From Microbulbifer aggregans (GTDB lineage Bacteria; Pseudomonadota; Gammaproteobacteria; Pseudomonadales; Cellvibrionaceae): 64,000 nucleotides of DNA. The DNA is taken from the NCBI RefSeq assembly GCF_001750105.1, contig NZ_CP014143.1, positions 1,727,001 to 1,791,000 on the forward strand, given 5' to 3'. Shown one piece after another: positions 16,397 through 23,672 of this stretch. The first letter of the stretch is position 1. Each line of letters opens with the position of its first letter. The position numbers and the translations under genes were made by a program. The notes below the pieces were generated by a model that searched no databases, was not told the DNA's origin, and was given only the letters and a program-made list of their open reading frames with translations.

Positions 16397-17698
16397 TCAG
16401 TCGAATACGAAGCGCTGCACGATGCCGGTCGTTTCCACCGGCTCACCGTTTTCGAAGCGCGGGCGAAACTTCGCGCGCTTGAGCACGTTGCGAACCCGCG
16501 AGCGCATGCCGACATCATCCGAAGGTGCTGCGTGCAGTATCTCGATATTGCGCACTTTTCCAAAGGCCGTGACGTCATAGGAAACCGTGACGTAGGCTCC
16601 TGCAAGTCCCTGTCGGTCTTCCTCTAGCATCGGCAGCGCAGGCAGCGGTGCAGGACGGCCGAAAATCGACTCTATTTCCTCGTTGGTTGCCCCGTTGTCC
16701 CAGAGTGCCTGATAGGCCTCACCGTAGGTTTCCCGTGCCGAGTGCCACTTGTTGAACATCATATACCAGTCGCCGAGTTCCACTTTGGCTTTTGCCGAGG
16801 CTGCCGGTGGCGACTGTGGATTTTTCTGGTAGACGTCGACAATTCTGGCGATGGCCTGTTTGCCGGAGCTGAAGCTGTTGAGGCGATAGTGGTCCAGCTT
16901 GGTCCGTTGGGCCGCTTCCATATCGGGGCCGCCGCCGAAATTGGTGTTGATGACCACCGCCTGCTGGGGCTCACCCTTGTAGGTGGCAAGGTAGTAATTG
17001 GAGGCTTTCAGGCCCCGCAGAGCTTCCACTAGCCGAAGATCGTTGGCGCCGAAATTCTGGGTGATGATATCTACCGCCAGACTGTAAAGATCCGTGGCAC
17101 TGATCAGGTGCTCGAACAGGGTGCCACCCTTTTCCTCTTTGTAAGCCTGGAGATGCCACCGACTGAGGTTGTCGATTACCGGCAGCATACGAGGATCGCT
17201 TTCGCCGTAATTGCGGGCGTGGAGCCAGTAGAGGTATTGCTGGTTGTCGTTGGCATCCTCCCACTGGTTGAGCGCGATCTGGCTTTCGATCATGCGCTCG
17301 ATCATGGGTACCTGGTGGAGCGAATAGAGTCCCTCATTGACCCGGTTGATCAGCATGGCGCGACGGAACTCACTGATTGCCTCGTCGTGGGCACCGGTGC
17401 GCTGCAGGGCAGTTGCCAGTCCCACAAGTTGTTCGTCGATCCCCGCGCCATAGGCGCCGTACTGAGCCTCCATATCCTCTATACGCTCGCGGTAGCTATC
17501 GACGACCTCGGAAGGTCGCAACTGTCGCTTGGCGAGCTGTAAGGGTTTGGATGCCGCTTCAAGGTATGCGGGAGGTGGAGCGCTGGATTCTGTCGCGGAT
17601 ACGTCGCTGACTTCCGCGCAGGCGTTGCCACACAGCAGAGCTGTGGCTGTAAACATCAAGCCGATAGCAATGTCTTTGCTGGTTTCTGTCTGTGTCAC
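16397..17698 (-). CDS. Exported TPR protein with TonB-like C-terminal domain
   Basis: 433 residues with a signal peptide (IAIGLMFTATALLCGNACAEV). The middle (~90-330) is helical, with degenerate tetratricopeptide pairs (LVGLATALQRTGAHDEAIS; AKVELGDWYMMFNKWHSA). The last ~90 residues (YVTVSYDVTAFGKVRNIEIL, RVRNVLKRAKFRPRF) match the TonB C-terminal fold, which contacts outer-membrane or periplasmic partners, but there is no TonB membrane anchor or Pro-rich spacer. It is the first gene of the envelope block, and its promoter should lie in 17699-17900. The start codon is GTG and the ribosome site is weak, so the exact start is uncertain. Confidence 0.82.
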   Translation of the reverse strand: MTQTETSKDIAIGLMFTATALLCGNACAEVSDVSATESSAPPPAYLEAASKPLQLAKRQLRPSEVVDSYRERIEDMEAQYGAYGAGIDEQLVGLATALQRTGAHDEAISEFRRAMLINRVNEGLYSLHQVPMIERMIESQIALNQWEDANDNQQYLYWLHARNYGESDPRMLPVIDNLSRWHLQAYKEEKGGTLFEHLISATDLYSLAVDIITQNFGANDLRLVEALRGLKASNYYLATYKGEPQQAVVINTNFGGGPDMEAAQRTKLDHYRLNSFSSGKQAIARIVDVYQKNPQSPPAASAKAKVELGDWYMMFNKWHSARETYGEAYQALWDNGATNEEIESIFGRPAPLPALPMLEEDRQGLAGAYVTVSYDVTAFGKVRNIEILHAAPSDDVGMRSRVRNVLKRAKFRPRFENGEPVETTGIVQRFVFD

Positions 17699-18328
17699 GA
17701 TTGAACCACTTCTGTTCCATGTTTTGCTTCACCCGTCCCCGCGGCCGCAGCGGCCAGGAGTCGAGCACTTACTCCGCTTGGGCACGGGGCCGTGCGGATT
17801 TTCTCTCCCTGAAGTGTGGTTCTCTCAAGTCCCTGACAGTGCCCGGAGTGATTTAGATCCGGAGCCGGGATTGACGGGGGTTGATTTCCGCGACGAATCC
17901 CGTCGAGCCGCCCATTGCCTGTTATTCGGCGCCTCGTTGAATCAGTATAGCCAACGGGAGGTCTTTGCCCGGCCTCGTCGGCGATGGAATTTTTCTCTGC
18001 TGACGTCTCTCTCCTGCATATCGGTTACGTTGATTACCACCAGTTGGTTTATCAGTGTGGTCAACGGCTACGCGCCTTTTGCTATCGATATTAGGAAATA
18101 CGTGCCAATTTTTTTGTGCGCAAGTTAAAAGACTGATGTCTTCGTGTCATTCACGGCGCGAACGGGTGTGACCGGGAGAGGCCTTCAGTTCAGGTTGATA
18201 TTTCTGTCCTAATAATTCCTTCTAATAGTGCCAATTTGTGCGCACTCATGAGCTTGTGTGGTGGAAGTATTTGGAGTGTGCCGGGCGAACCGCCATAATC
18301 ACCTCAGAAGATAGAGAGGAGACTTGAG
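17699..18328. other. 630-bp intergenic region between divergent units
   Basis: This gap separates the envelope block (minus) from the aminotransferase (plus) and must hold both promoters. An imperfect direct repeat is visible: GTGCCAATTT with GTGCGCA at 18102-18122 (four extra T) and again at 18228-18244. Open frames across it have poor protein-like composition and I do not call a gene. Confidence 0.5.
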
Positions 18329-19396
18329 GTGAGCGTATCGATTGATCCCGCTGTGGCGGCGAGTCTGCGTGGATTTGAAGTGCCGGAGAAACTGGGCTTC
18401 GGCAGTGTGATGGCGCCTGTGATGTTTCGCGCCACCTGCCAGGATGGTGTCTGGAGTGGAGGTGAGCTGGTCCCCTATGCGCCGCTATCACTGGATCCGG
18501 CAGCCAAGGTGCTTCATTACGCCCAGTCCTGTTTCGAGGGCATGAAGGCCTACCGCACCGCCGGTGGGGTGAGCCTCTTTCGCCCCGAGCGCAATGCGCA
18601 CCGGATGGCCTATTCGGCGGAGCGTCTCTGCATGCCAGCGGTGCCAGAGCCGCTGTTTATGGATGGCGTCAAAACAGTGTCTGCCTATTGCGCCAACCTG
18701 ATCCCGGCGAACAGTGGTGAGTCTCTTTACCTGCGCCCGTTCCTGATCGGAACCCAGCCGGATCTCTCAGTATCCGCCAGTACGTCCTACGAGTTTTACG
18801 TGATTGCCAGCCCCTCGGAAGCCTATCACGCCGGCAATATGCGCGTCTGGGTGGAGCGCGATGATGCGCGGGCCGCGGTGGGCGGTACCGGTGATGCCAA
18901 GGTGGGGGGCAACTATGCGGCGTCCCTGCAGAGTATTGCCCGCTTGAAAAAGCGCGGCTTCGACCAGTCTCTGTGGTTGAACCCGGGCAATCGCCATACC
19001 GTGGACGAACTCTCCGGTATGAATTTCTTTGCGGTCATGGATGGGGAGCTGCATACCCCCGCCCTGAACGGCTCCATTCTCGAGGGGGTGACGCGGGAAT
19101 CTCTGCTGATGCTCGCCCGTGAACAGGGCTATACCGTGCACGAGCGAGATATCGACATTGACGACCTGATGGCGCTGGTGCGTTCCGGAACCTGCAGCGA
19201 GGCCTTCGCTTGTGGCACCGCGGCCATCATCAGTCCGATCAGCGTTTTGGGCGACGGCAATGGTCTCTATGAGCTATCTGCGGCGCCGGGTCCTGTTGCC
19301 GAACGGCTGCGTAGCGCACTGCTGGATATCCAGGAGGGGCGTTCCGAGGATGCCTTCGGCTGGATGGTGCCGGTCGATATGGTCAACCTGGACTGA
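18329..19396 (+). CDS. ilvE: Branched-chain amino acid aminotransferase
   Basis: 355 residues, cytoplasmic, PLP fold type IV. It catalyses the last transamination in valine, leucine and isoleucine synthesis with glutamate, or the first step of their breakdown. The PLP lysine is in KVGGNYAAS (~190), preceded by the family patterns SCFEGMKAYR and LYLRPFLIG, with CGTAA near the end. Length and motifs fit the larger BCAT class II group. The start is GTG with a GGAG-type site upstream. It is probably a single-gene unit. Confidence 0.92.
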   Translation: MSVSIDPAVAASLRGFEVPEKLGFGSVMAPVMFRATCQDGVWSGGELVPYAPLSLDPAAKVLHYAQSCFEGMKAYRTAGGVSLFRPERNAHRMAYSAERLCMPAVPEPLFMDGVKTVSAYCANLIPANSGESLYLRPFLIGTQPDLSVSASTSYEFYVIASPSEAYHAGNMRVWVERDDARAAVGGTGDAKVGGNYAASLQSIARLKKRGFDQSLWLNPGNRHTVDELSGMNFFAVMDGELHTPALNGSILEGVTRESLLMLAREQGYTVHERDIDIDDLMALVRSGTCSEAFACGTAAIISPISVLGDGNGLYELSAAPGPVAERLRSALLDIQEGRSEDAFGWMVPVDMVNLD

Positions 19397-19716
19397 GTCC
19401 TGCCGGCGGGTATTACCAGCAGAGGGTTGCCCGCCGGTCCCAGTGATTGCCCAGCATCGCGGATGCGGGGTGATCGGTAGCACCCTGTGTCGAAAGATTG
19501 TTTCCAGCGGAAACGCGCACAATAACAATTACGCCAATCCCCGAAATCCCGTTGACTTGCGCGACCACACTGCGACAAGCTGAAAGCGCAAAATAAGAAA
19601 AGCTGGAACTTCGGGAATGGCCGCAGTGGTATTCCTCACTTTGACACGCAGTATCCAGATCAATTTGAGCTAACAGGTCTCGCTCGGGGTTCCTCGCGAA
19701 GCGTGAGGAAAACAGG
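19397..19716. other. 320-bp gap after ilvE
   Basis: A GC-rich hairpin, CCGGCGGG (19403-19410)/CCCGCCGG (19430-19437), lies just after the ilvE stop and may end its transcript, although no U-tract follows. Immediately before the next gene TTCCTC (19690-19695) can pair with GAGGAA (19705-19710), covering part of the ribosome site. No gene is seen. Confidence 0.45.
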
Positions 19717-20313
19717 ATGTTGAGCCATATGTTCGGACTGCTGGTACAGCCGCGTAGGCAGTGGCAGCAAATCGGTAACCTGCCGGAAAAAAGTCTGCGC
19801 CGGCAGATCCCCTATGTCATCGTGCTGGCGCTGCTGCCGGCACTGGCCTGGTTTATCGGTACGACGGAGGTGGGCTGGTCCATCGGTGATGGCGCAACCC
19901 GTCGCATCACCAGAGACAGCGCCCTGTCACTGGTAGCCGTGTTCTACTGCACCATGGTGATTGCCGTGGTAGCCATTGGTTACTTTATCCACTGGATGGC
20001 AAAAACCTACGGTGCCGAGACCTATCCCATGAAGGGGATGGTGATTGCCGGTTTTACTGCAACGCCGATCTTCCTCGCCGGTGCTGCCGGTTTCTATCCC
20101 ATTCTCTGGTTCGATATCCTGCTGGCAACACTGGCGGTGGCCTATGCGGTTTACCTGCTGTACCTGGGGATTCCGATTGTGATGGGAGTGTCGGAGGAGC
20201 GCGGTTTCCTGTTCGCCAGTGCCATCGTGACAGTATCACTGGTGATTGCTGTGATGGTGATGGTAGGGACGGTGCTCTTCTGGAGTTTCGTGGCGGCCCC
20301 GGTATTCCACTAG
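19717..20313 (+). CDS. Yip1-like multi-pass membrane protein
   Basis: 198 residues with about five hydrophobic helices and the opening pattern of bacterial Yip1-domain proteins (MFGLLVQPRRQWQQI, then a hydrophobic stretch). The family is widespread and its bacterial role is unknown. AGGAAAACAGG before the ATG supports the start. It converges on the exported-protein gene at 20325, with hairpins between. Confidence 0.8.
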   Translation: MLSHMFGLLVQPRRQWQQIGNLPEKSLRRQIPYVIVLALLPALAWFIGTTEVGWSIGDGATRRITRDSALSLVAVFYCTMVIAVVAIGYFIHWMAKTYGAETYPMKGMVIAGFTATPIFLAGAAGFYPILWFDILLATLAVAYAVYLLYLGIPIVMGVSEERGFLFASAIVTVSLVIAVMVMVGTVLFWSFVAAPVFH

Positions 20314-20318
20314 AGGTC

Positions 20319-20364
20319 GAGGGGTTACCCCTCATCGCTGGCAGGCAGACCCGAGTCTGCCTGC
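20319..20364. terminator. Two hairpins at a convergent gene junction
   Basis: GAGGGG (20319-20324)/CCCCTC (20328-20333) straddles the stop of the minus-strand gene, and a perfect 10-bp stem GCAGGCAGAC (20341-20350)/GTCTGCCTGC (20355-20364) lies in its last codons. They probably serve as a shared transcription end for the two convergent genes. U-tracts are lacking. Confidence 0.5.
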
Positions 20365-20912
20365 TGTGATGCTCCATCGCTCACGGTCTCCCCTTTGCCG
20401 GTGGCGAGCTTGCCGCCGCTGCCGTCCGGCTCATAGCGGAATTCCACCAGGTAGCCGTTAGCCAGCTGCAGAGTCTGGGTTTGTGCGCTGCCCCGTTGCA
20501 GGATCACCTCCCCCAGAGCGTTCATGACCGGCTTGGGCCCTGAATCGAAGCAGTGGACCTCCATGGCTGCAATATTGACGTCCTCGCTCAGCACCGAGTG
20601 CTCGACGAGCCGCAGCCGTAGTTTCTCGCCTTCCGCTTCCAGTTGATAGCCGGGGCCGCTGGCCAGGGGGACGCGGTACTTGATCGCACCCCAGGCGCTG
20701 TCGCAGCGGATTGCGCTGTACTCGCGGACCGCGCTGGGACCGGTAATCGCTCCCGAGTCATAGGCCTCGAAGGTTCCCTCAAACTCCTGTTGAGCCTGAT
20801 AGCGCTGCCCCTCCGGTGTGGTGATCAATACCTCCAGGGTCTCGCTGGCCTCACTGGCTGCGGCAGCGCCGAGGCAGGCGGTCATGGCGATGGTCGCTGC
20901 TCGAATACGCAT
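20325..20912 (-). CDS. Exported protein of unknown function
   Basis: 195 residues with a signal peptide (IRAATIAMTACLGAAAASEA). The mature part is beta-rich and has two cysteines (AIRCDSAW, VHCFDSG) that could form a disulfide. The C-terminus is polar (GETVSDGASQQADSG). No family recognised. GGAA lies before the ATG. It is divergent from the beta-helix gene, with about 250 bp of shared upstream DNA. Confidence 0.7.
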   Translation of the reverse strand: MRIRAATIAMTACLGAAAASEASETLEVLITTPEGQRYQAQQEFEGTFEAYDSGAITGPSAVREYSAIRCDSAWGAIKYRVPLASGPGYQLEAEGEKLRLRLVEHSVLSEDVNIAAMEVHCFDSGPKPVMNALGEVILQRGSAQTQTLQLANGYLVEFRYEPDGSGGKLATGKGETVSDGASQQADSGLPASDEG

Positions 20913-21160
20913 GGTTTCCGTTCTCTGACTGCGTTTGGTTCGACACTAACCCGGTGCAAGGGCGCCGGCAAGGTAGTGCGTCTTGCCGGAGATACGGCGA
21001 TTGGATAAGATCGGACCGCTGGCAGCCAGCTCCTTTTCTTGGCTTGCAAATTGGTACAGGCGTACAGGTTAGGGCGCGGATGGAACTCCGGAGCTCATCT
21101 CGGTCACGCGAACAGATAACTCGAACACGCGATTCAATAACTCAAATAAAGGACAACCTC

Positions 21161-22459
21161 ATGAAAACTTCTGCGTACCTGGGCGTGGTACTGGCAGCCC
21201 TGTTGGCCGCTGGCTGTTCTCCGGAAGCCGACAAAAAGTCCGCCACTGCCGAGCAGGCCGGTGCCGCCGACTTCCAGAAGAACCTGCTGAAGCAGCTGAT
21301 TTCCGCCAAACCCGGTGATGTGATCGAGCTGCCCGAGGGCACCTTCCCGATCAACCGCAGCCTGTCCCTGAACGTCGATGGTGTAACCATTCGCGGCGCG
21401 GGCATGGACAAGACCATTCTGTCCTTCAAGGACCAGATTCAGGGCGCGGAAGGCCTGCTGGTCAACGCCAGTGACTTCACCCTTGAGGATCTGGCCATCG
21501 AGGACACCATCGGTGATGCGCTGAAGGTGAACGAGGGTGAGAACATCATCATCCGCAATATCCGTGTGGAGTGGACCAATGGCCCAGCCACGGAGAACGG
21601 TGCCTACGGTATTTACCCCGTGCAGACGAAGAACACCCTGGTGGAAGGCACCGTAGCCATCGGCGCCTCCGATGCGGGTATCTATGTGGGCCAGTCGCAG
21701 AACGTCATCGTGCGCAACAACCGCGCCGAGTACAACGTGGCCGGCATCGAGATCGAGAACACCATTGGTGCGGACGTCTACGACAACGTCGCCACCAACA
21801 ACACCGGCGGCATCCTCGTATTCAACATGCCCAACCTGCCGCAGCCCGGCCACAGCACCCGTGTCTATGACAACAAGGTGTTCGCCAACAACACCGAGAA
21901 CTTTGGCCACGAGGGCACGCCGGTAGCGGCGGTGCCGGCGGGCTCCGGTATCGTGATCAACTCCAACGATTACGTGGAGATCTTCAACAACGAGATCGCC
22001 GATAACGATACTGCCAATATCATCGTCAGCAGCTATTACACCGCCGGTTACTACTCCGACAAGTCCACCCAGGAGGCCTTCGATCCGTACCCGGAAGGTA
22101 TCTACATCTACAACAACCAGTTCACTGGTGGCGGAGAATCTCCGGATCACCTGGAGCTGAAAGCGCTGAAGCTGGCCAAGTTTGGTCTCAGCGGTAGCCT
22201 GCCGGACATTCTCTGGGACGGTGTTGTTAACCAGGACAAACTGGTGGACGGCAAACTGCCTGAGCCTCTGAAGCTGTGCATTGACAACGGCGATGCCGGC
22301 ATCATCAACATTGATGCCTCCAACGATTTCAAGAATATCTCCACGGATATCACAGCCCACCAGTGCACACTGGAAAAACTGCCGCAGATCGTGCTGGATT
22401 TTGACCAGCCGGCGGGAGAAGACAGCAAGATGGCAAAACTCGAGGCCGAAGATGCGTAA
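21161..22459 (+). CDS. Parallel beta-helix lipoprotein
   Basis: 432 residues. The start is set at the ATG of MKTSAYLGVV because AAAGGA lies eight bases upstream and a lipoprotein signal follows at once (LAALLAAGC). The body has repeated short coils typical of right-handed parallel beta-helices (NIIIRNIRVEW, NTLVEGTVAIGASDAGIYVG, NVIVRNNRAEYNVAGIEIEN, YVEIFNNEIADNDTANIIV), like NosD/CASH proteins that bind carbohydrates or anchor copper-enzyme maturation. I recall this as one half of a conserved pair with the following cytochrome; the pair's function is unknown. It overlaps the cytochrome gene by eight bases. Confidence 0.85.
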   Translation: MKTSAYLGVVLAALLAAGCSPEADKKSATAEQAGAADFQKNLLKQLISAKPGDVIELPEGTFPINRSLSLNVDGVTIRGAGMDKTILSFKDQIQGAEGLLVNASDFTLEDLAIEDTIGDALKVNEGENIIIRNIRVEWTNGPATENGAYGIYPVQTKNTLVEGTVAIGASDAGIYVGQSQNVIVRNNRAEYNVAGIEIENTIGADVYDNVATNNTGGILVFNMPNLPQPGHSTRVYDNKVFANNTENFGHEGTPVAAVPAGSGIVINSNDYVEIFNNEIADNDTANIIVSSYYTAGYYSDKSTQEAFDPYPEGIYIYNNQFTGGGESPDHLELKALKLAKFGLSGSLPDILWDGVVNQDKLVDGKLPEPLKLCIDNGDAGIINIDASNDFKNISTDITAHQCTLEKLPQIVLDFDQPAGEDSKMAKLEAEDA

Positions 22460-23603
22460 GAAGTTGTGGGGCGCGGTGCTGGCCCCATTGTTCGCGGCCG
22501 CCTTGAGCGGCTGCGATGCACCAAGAGAGCAGGTTACCGTTTTCGAGCGTGATGCCGTGCCGGACAATCTCAGCGACTGGCATGTGGTCGAGGCGATTGA
22601 TGGCGAGCTGTCTCTCAACGATGGGGTTCTTCCCTACGATCTGAACACGGCCCTGTTTACCGACTACGCTCACAAGCTGCGCACGGTCTGGATGCCGGCG
22701 GGTACTGCTGCCCAGTACGGGGATGAAAATTTCGAGTACCCGGTCGGTACGGTGATCACCAAGACCTTCTACTACCCGAAGGAAACCGGAGGCATGCAGG
22801 CAGCGGTGCTGCGCACTGATGACTACAGCCGCGACTATGTCGCCGGTAAGAGCGGTGAAGCGCTGGATCTGGACAATGTCCGTCTGATGGAAACCCGCGT
22901 GCTGGTCAAGCGCGCTGACGGCTGGCAGGCACTGCCTTATGTGTGGAATGCCGAGCAGACCGATGCCGTGCTGGAAATCGCCGGTGACGCAAGCCGCCTG
23001 CAGTTGGCGAACGAGAGTGGAGAGGCTACCGCTTTCACGTACGTGGTACCCGATGCTAACCAGTGCGCCGGTTGTCATGCGGACAACCACACCGAGAAAG
23101 CGATCATGCCGCTCGGCCCCCGCGCACGACACCTTAACAAGGACTATGCCTACGCCACTGGGACAGAGAACCAGTTGCTGCATTGGCAGCAGGTCGGTTA
23201 CCTGAGCGGCCTGCCCGAGTTTGCGGCGATTCCTAAAAACGTCCACTTCAAGGACGAGACTGCATCGCTGGAAGAGCGCGCCCGCAGCTACCTGGACATC
23301 AATTGTGGCCATTGCCACAACCCATCCGGTGCGGCGGACACTTCCGGTCTGATGCTGCACCATGTGGAAGAAGATCGGCGCAAGCTGGGCCTGTGCAAGC
23401 CGCCGGTAGCGGCGGGCACCGGTAGTGGCAATCGCCTGTTCGCGATTGTTCCCGGTGAGCCTGAGGAATCCATCCTCAACTTCCGCGTGGAGACGACCAA
23501 CCCCGGCGCCATGATGCCGGAGCTTGGCAGGAGCCTGGAGCACGAGGAGGGCACGGAGCTGCTGCACGAATGGGTGGCGAGCATGCCTGGCAGCTGTTCC
23601 TGA
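22452..23603 (+). CDS. SO2930-like diheme c-type cytochrome, lipoprotein
   Basis: 383 residues. The start is the ATG of MRKKLWG inside the end of the previous gene, followed by a lipobox (LSGC). Two heme-c sites are visible, CAGCH (~210) and CGHCH (~290). Between and after them lie conserved-looking stretches (IMPLGPRARHLNKDY, MLHHVEEDRRKLGLC, NFRVETTNPGAMMPELGR). It belongs to an uncharacterised family (HNE_0200/SO2930 type) that accompanies beta-helix partners. A periplasmic electron-transfer role is likely; the acceptor is unknown. A strong terminator follows. Confidence 0.87.
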   Translation: MRKKLWGAVLAPLFAAALSGCDAPREQVTVFERDAVPDNLSDWHVVEAIDGELSLNDGVLPYDLNTALFTDYAHKLRTVWMPAGTAAQYGDENFEYPVGTVITKTFYYPKETGGMQAAVLRTDDYSRDYVAGKSGEALDLDNVRLMETRVLVKRADGWQALPYVWNAEQTDAVLEIAGDASRLQLANESGEATAFTYVVPDANQCAGCHADNHTEKAIMPLGPRARHLNKDYAYATGTENQLLHWQQVGYLSGLPEFAAIPKNVHFKDETASLEERARSYLDINCGHCHNPSGAADTSGLMLHHVEEDRRKLGLCKPPVAAGTGSGNRLFAIVPGEPEESILNFRVETTNPGAMMPELGRSLEHEEGTELLHEWVASMPGSCS

Positions 23604-23621
23604 TTTTGATGTGTCTCTACA

Positions 23622-23650
23622 AGAAAAGCCGGCAGTTTGCCGGCTTTTCT
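23622..23650. terminator. Strong bidirectional intrinsic terminator
   Basis: A perfect 13-bp stem (AGAAAAGCCGGCA 23622-23634, loop GTT, TGCCGGCTTTTCT 23638-23650) lies between the convergent cytochrome and transglycosylase genes. The A/T-rich stem base gives a U-rich end in both directions, followed by GTTTTG on the plus strand. Confidence 0.85.
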
Positions 23651-23672
23651 GTTTTGGGGCCCGCGGATCTCG

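Noticed and set aside
17529..18128. 199-codon plus-strand frame overlapping the TPR/TonB-C gene start
   Set aside because: It runs antisense to a well-supported gene and its codon composition is implausible; only the last part lies in the intergenic region.
20954..21160. N-terminal extension of the beta-helix protein
   Set aside because: The extension has Arg-rich, unconserved composition, whereas the ATG at 21161 has a ribosome site followed at once by a lipoprotein signal.
22281..22451. N-terminal extension of the cytochrome
   Set aside because: It overlaps the previous gene entirely, and the signal peptide begins at 22452.
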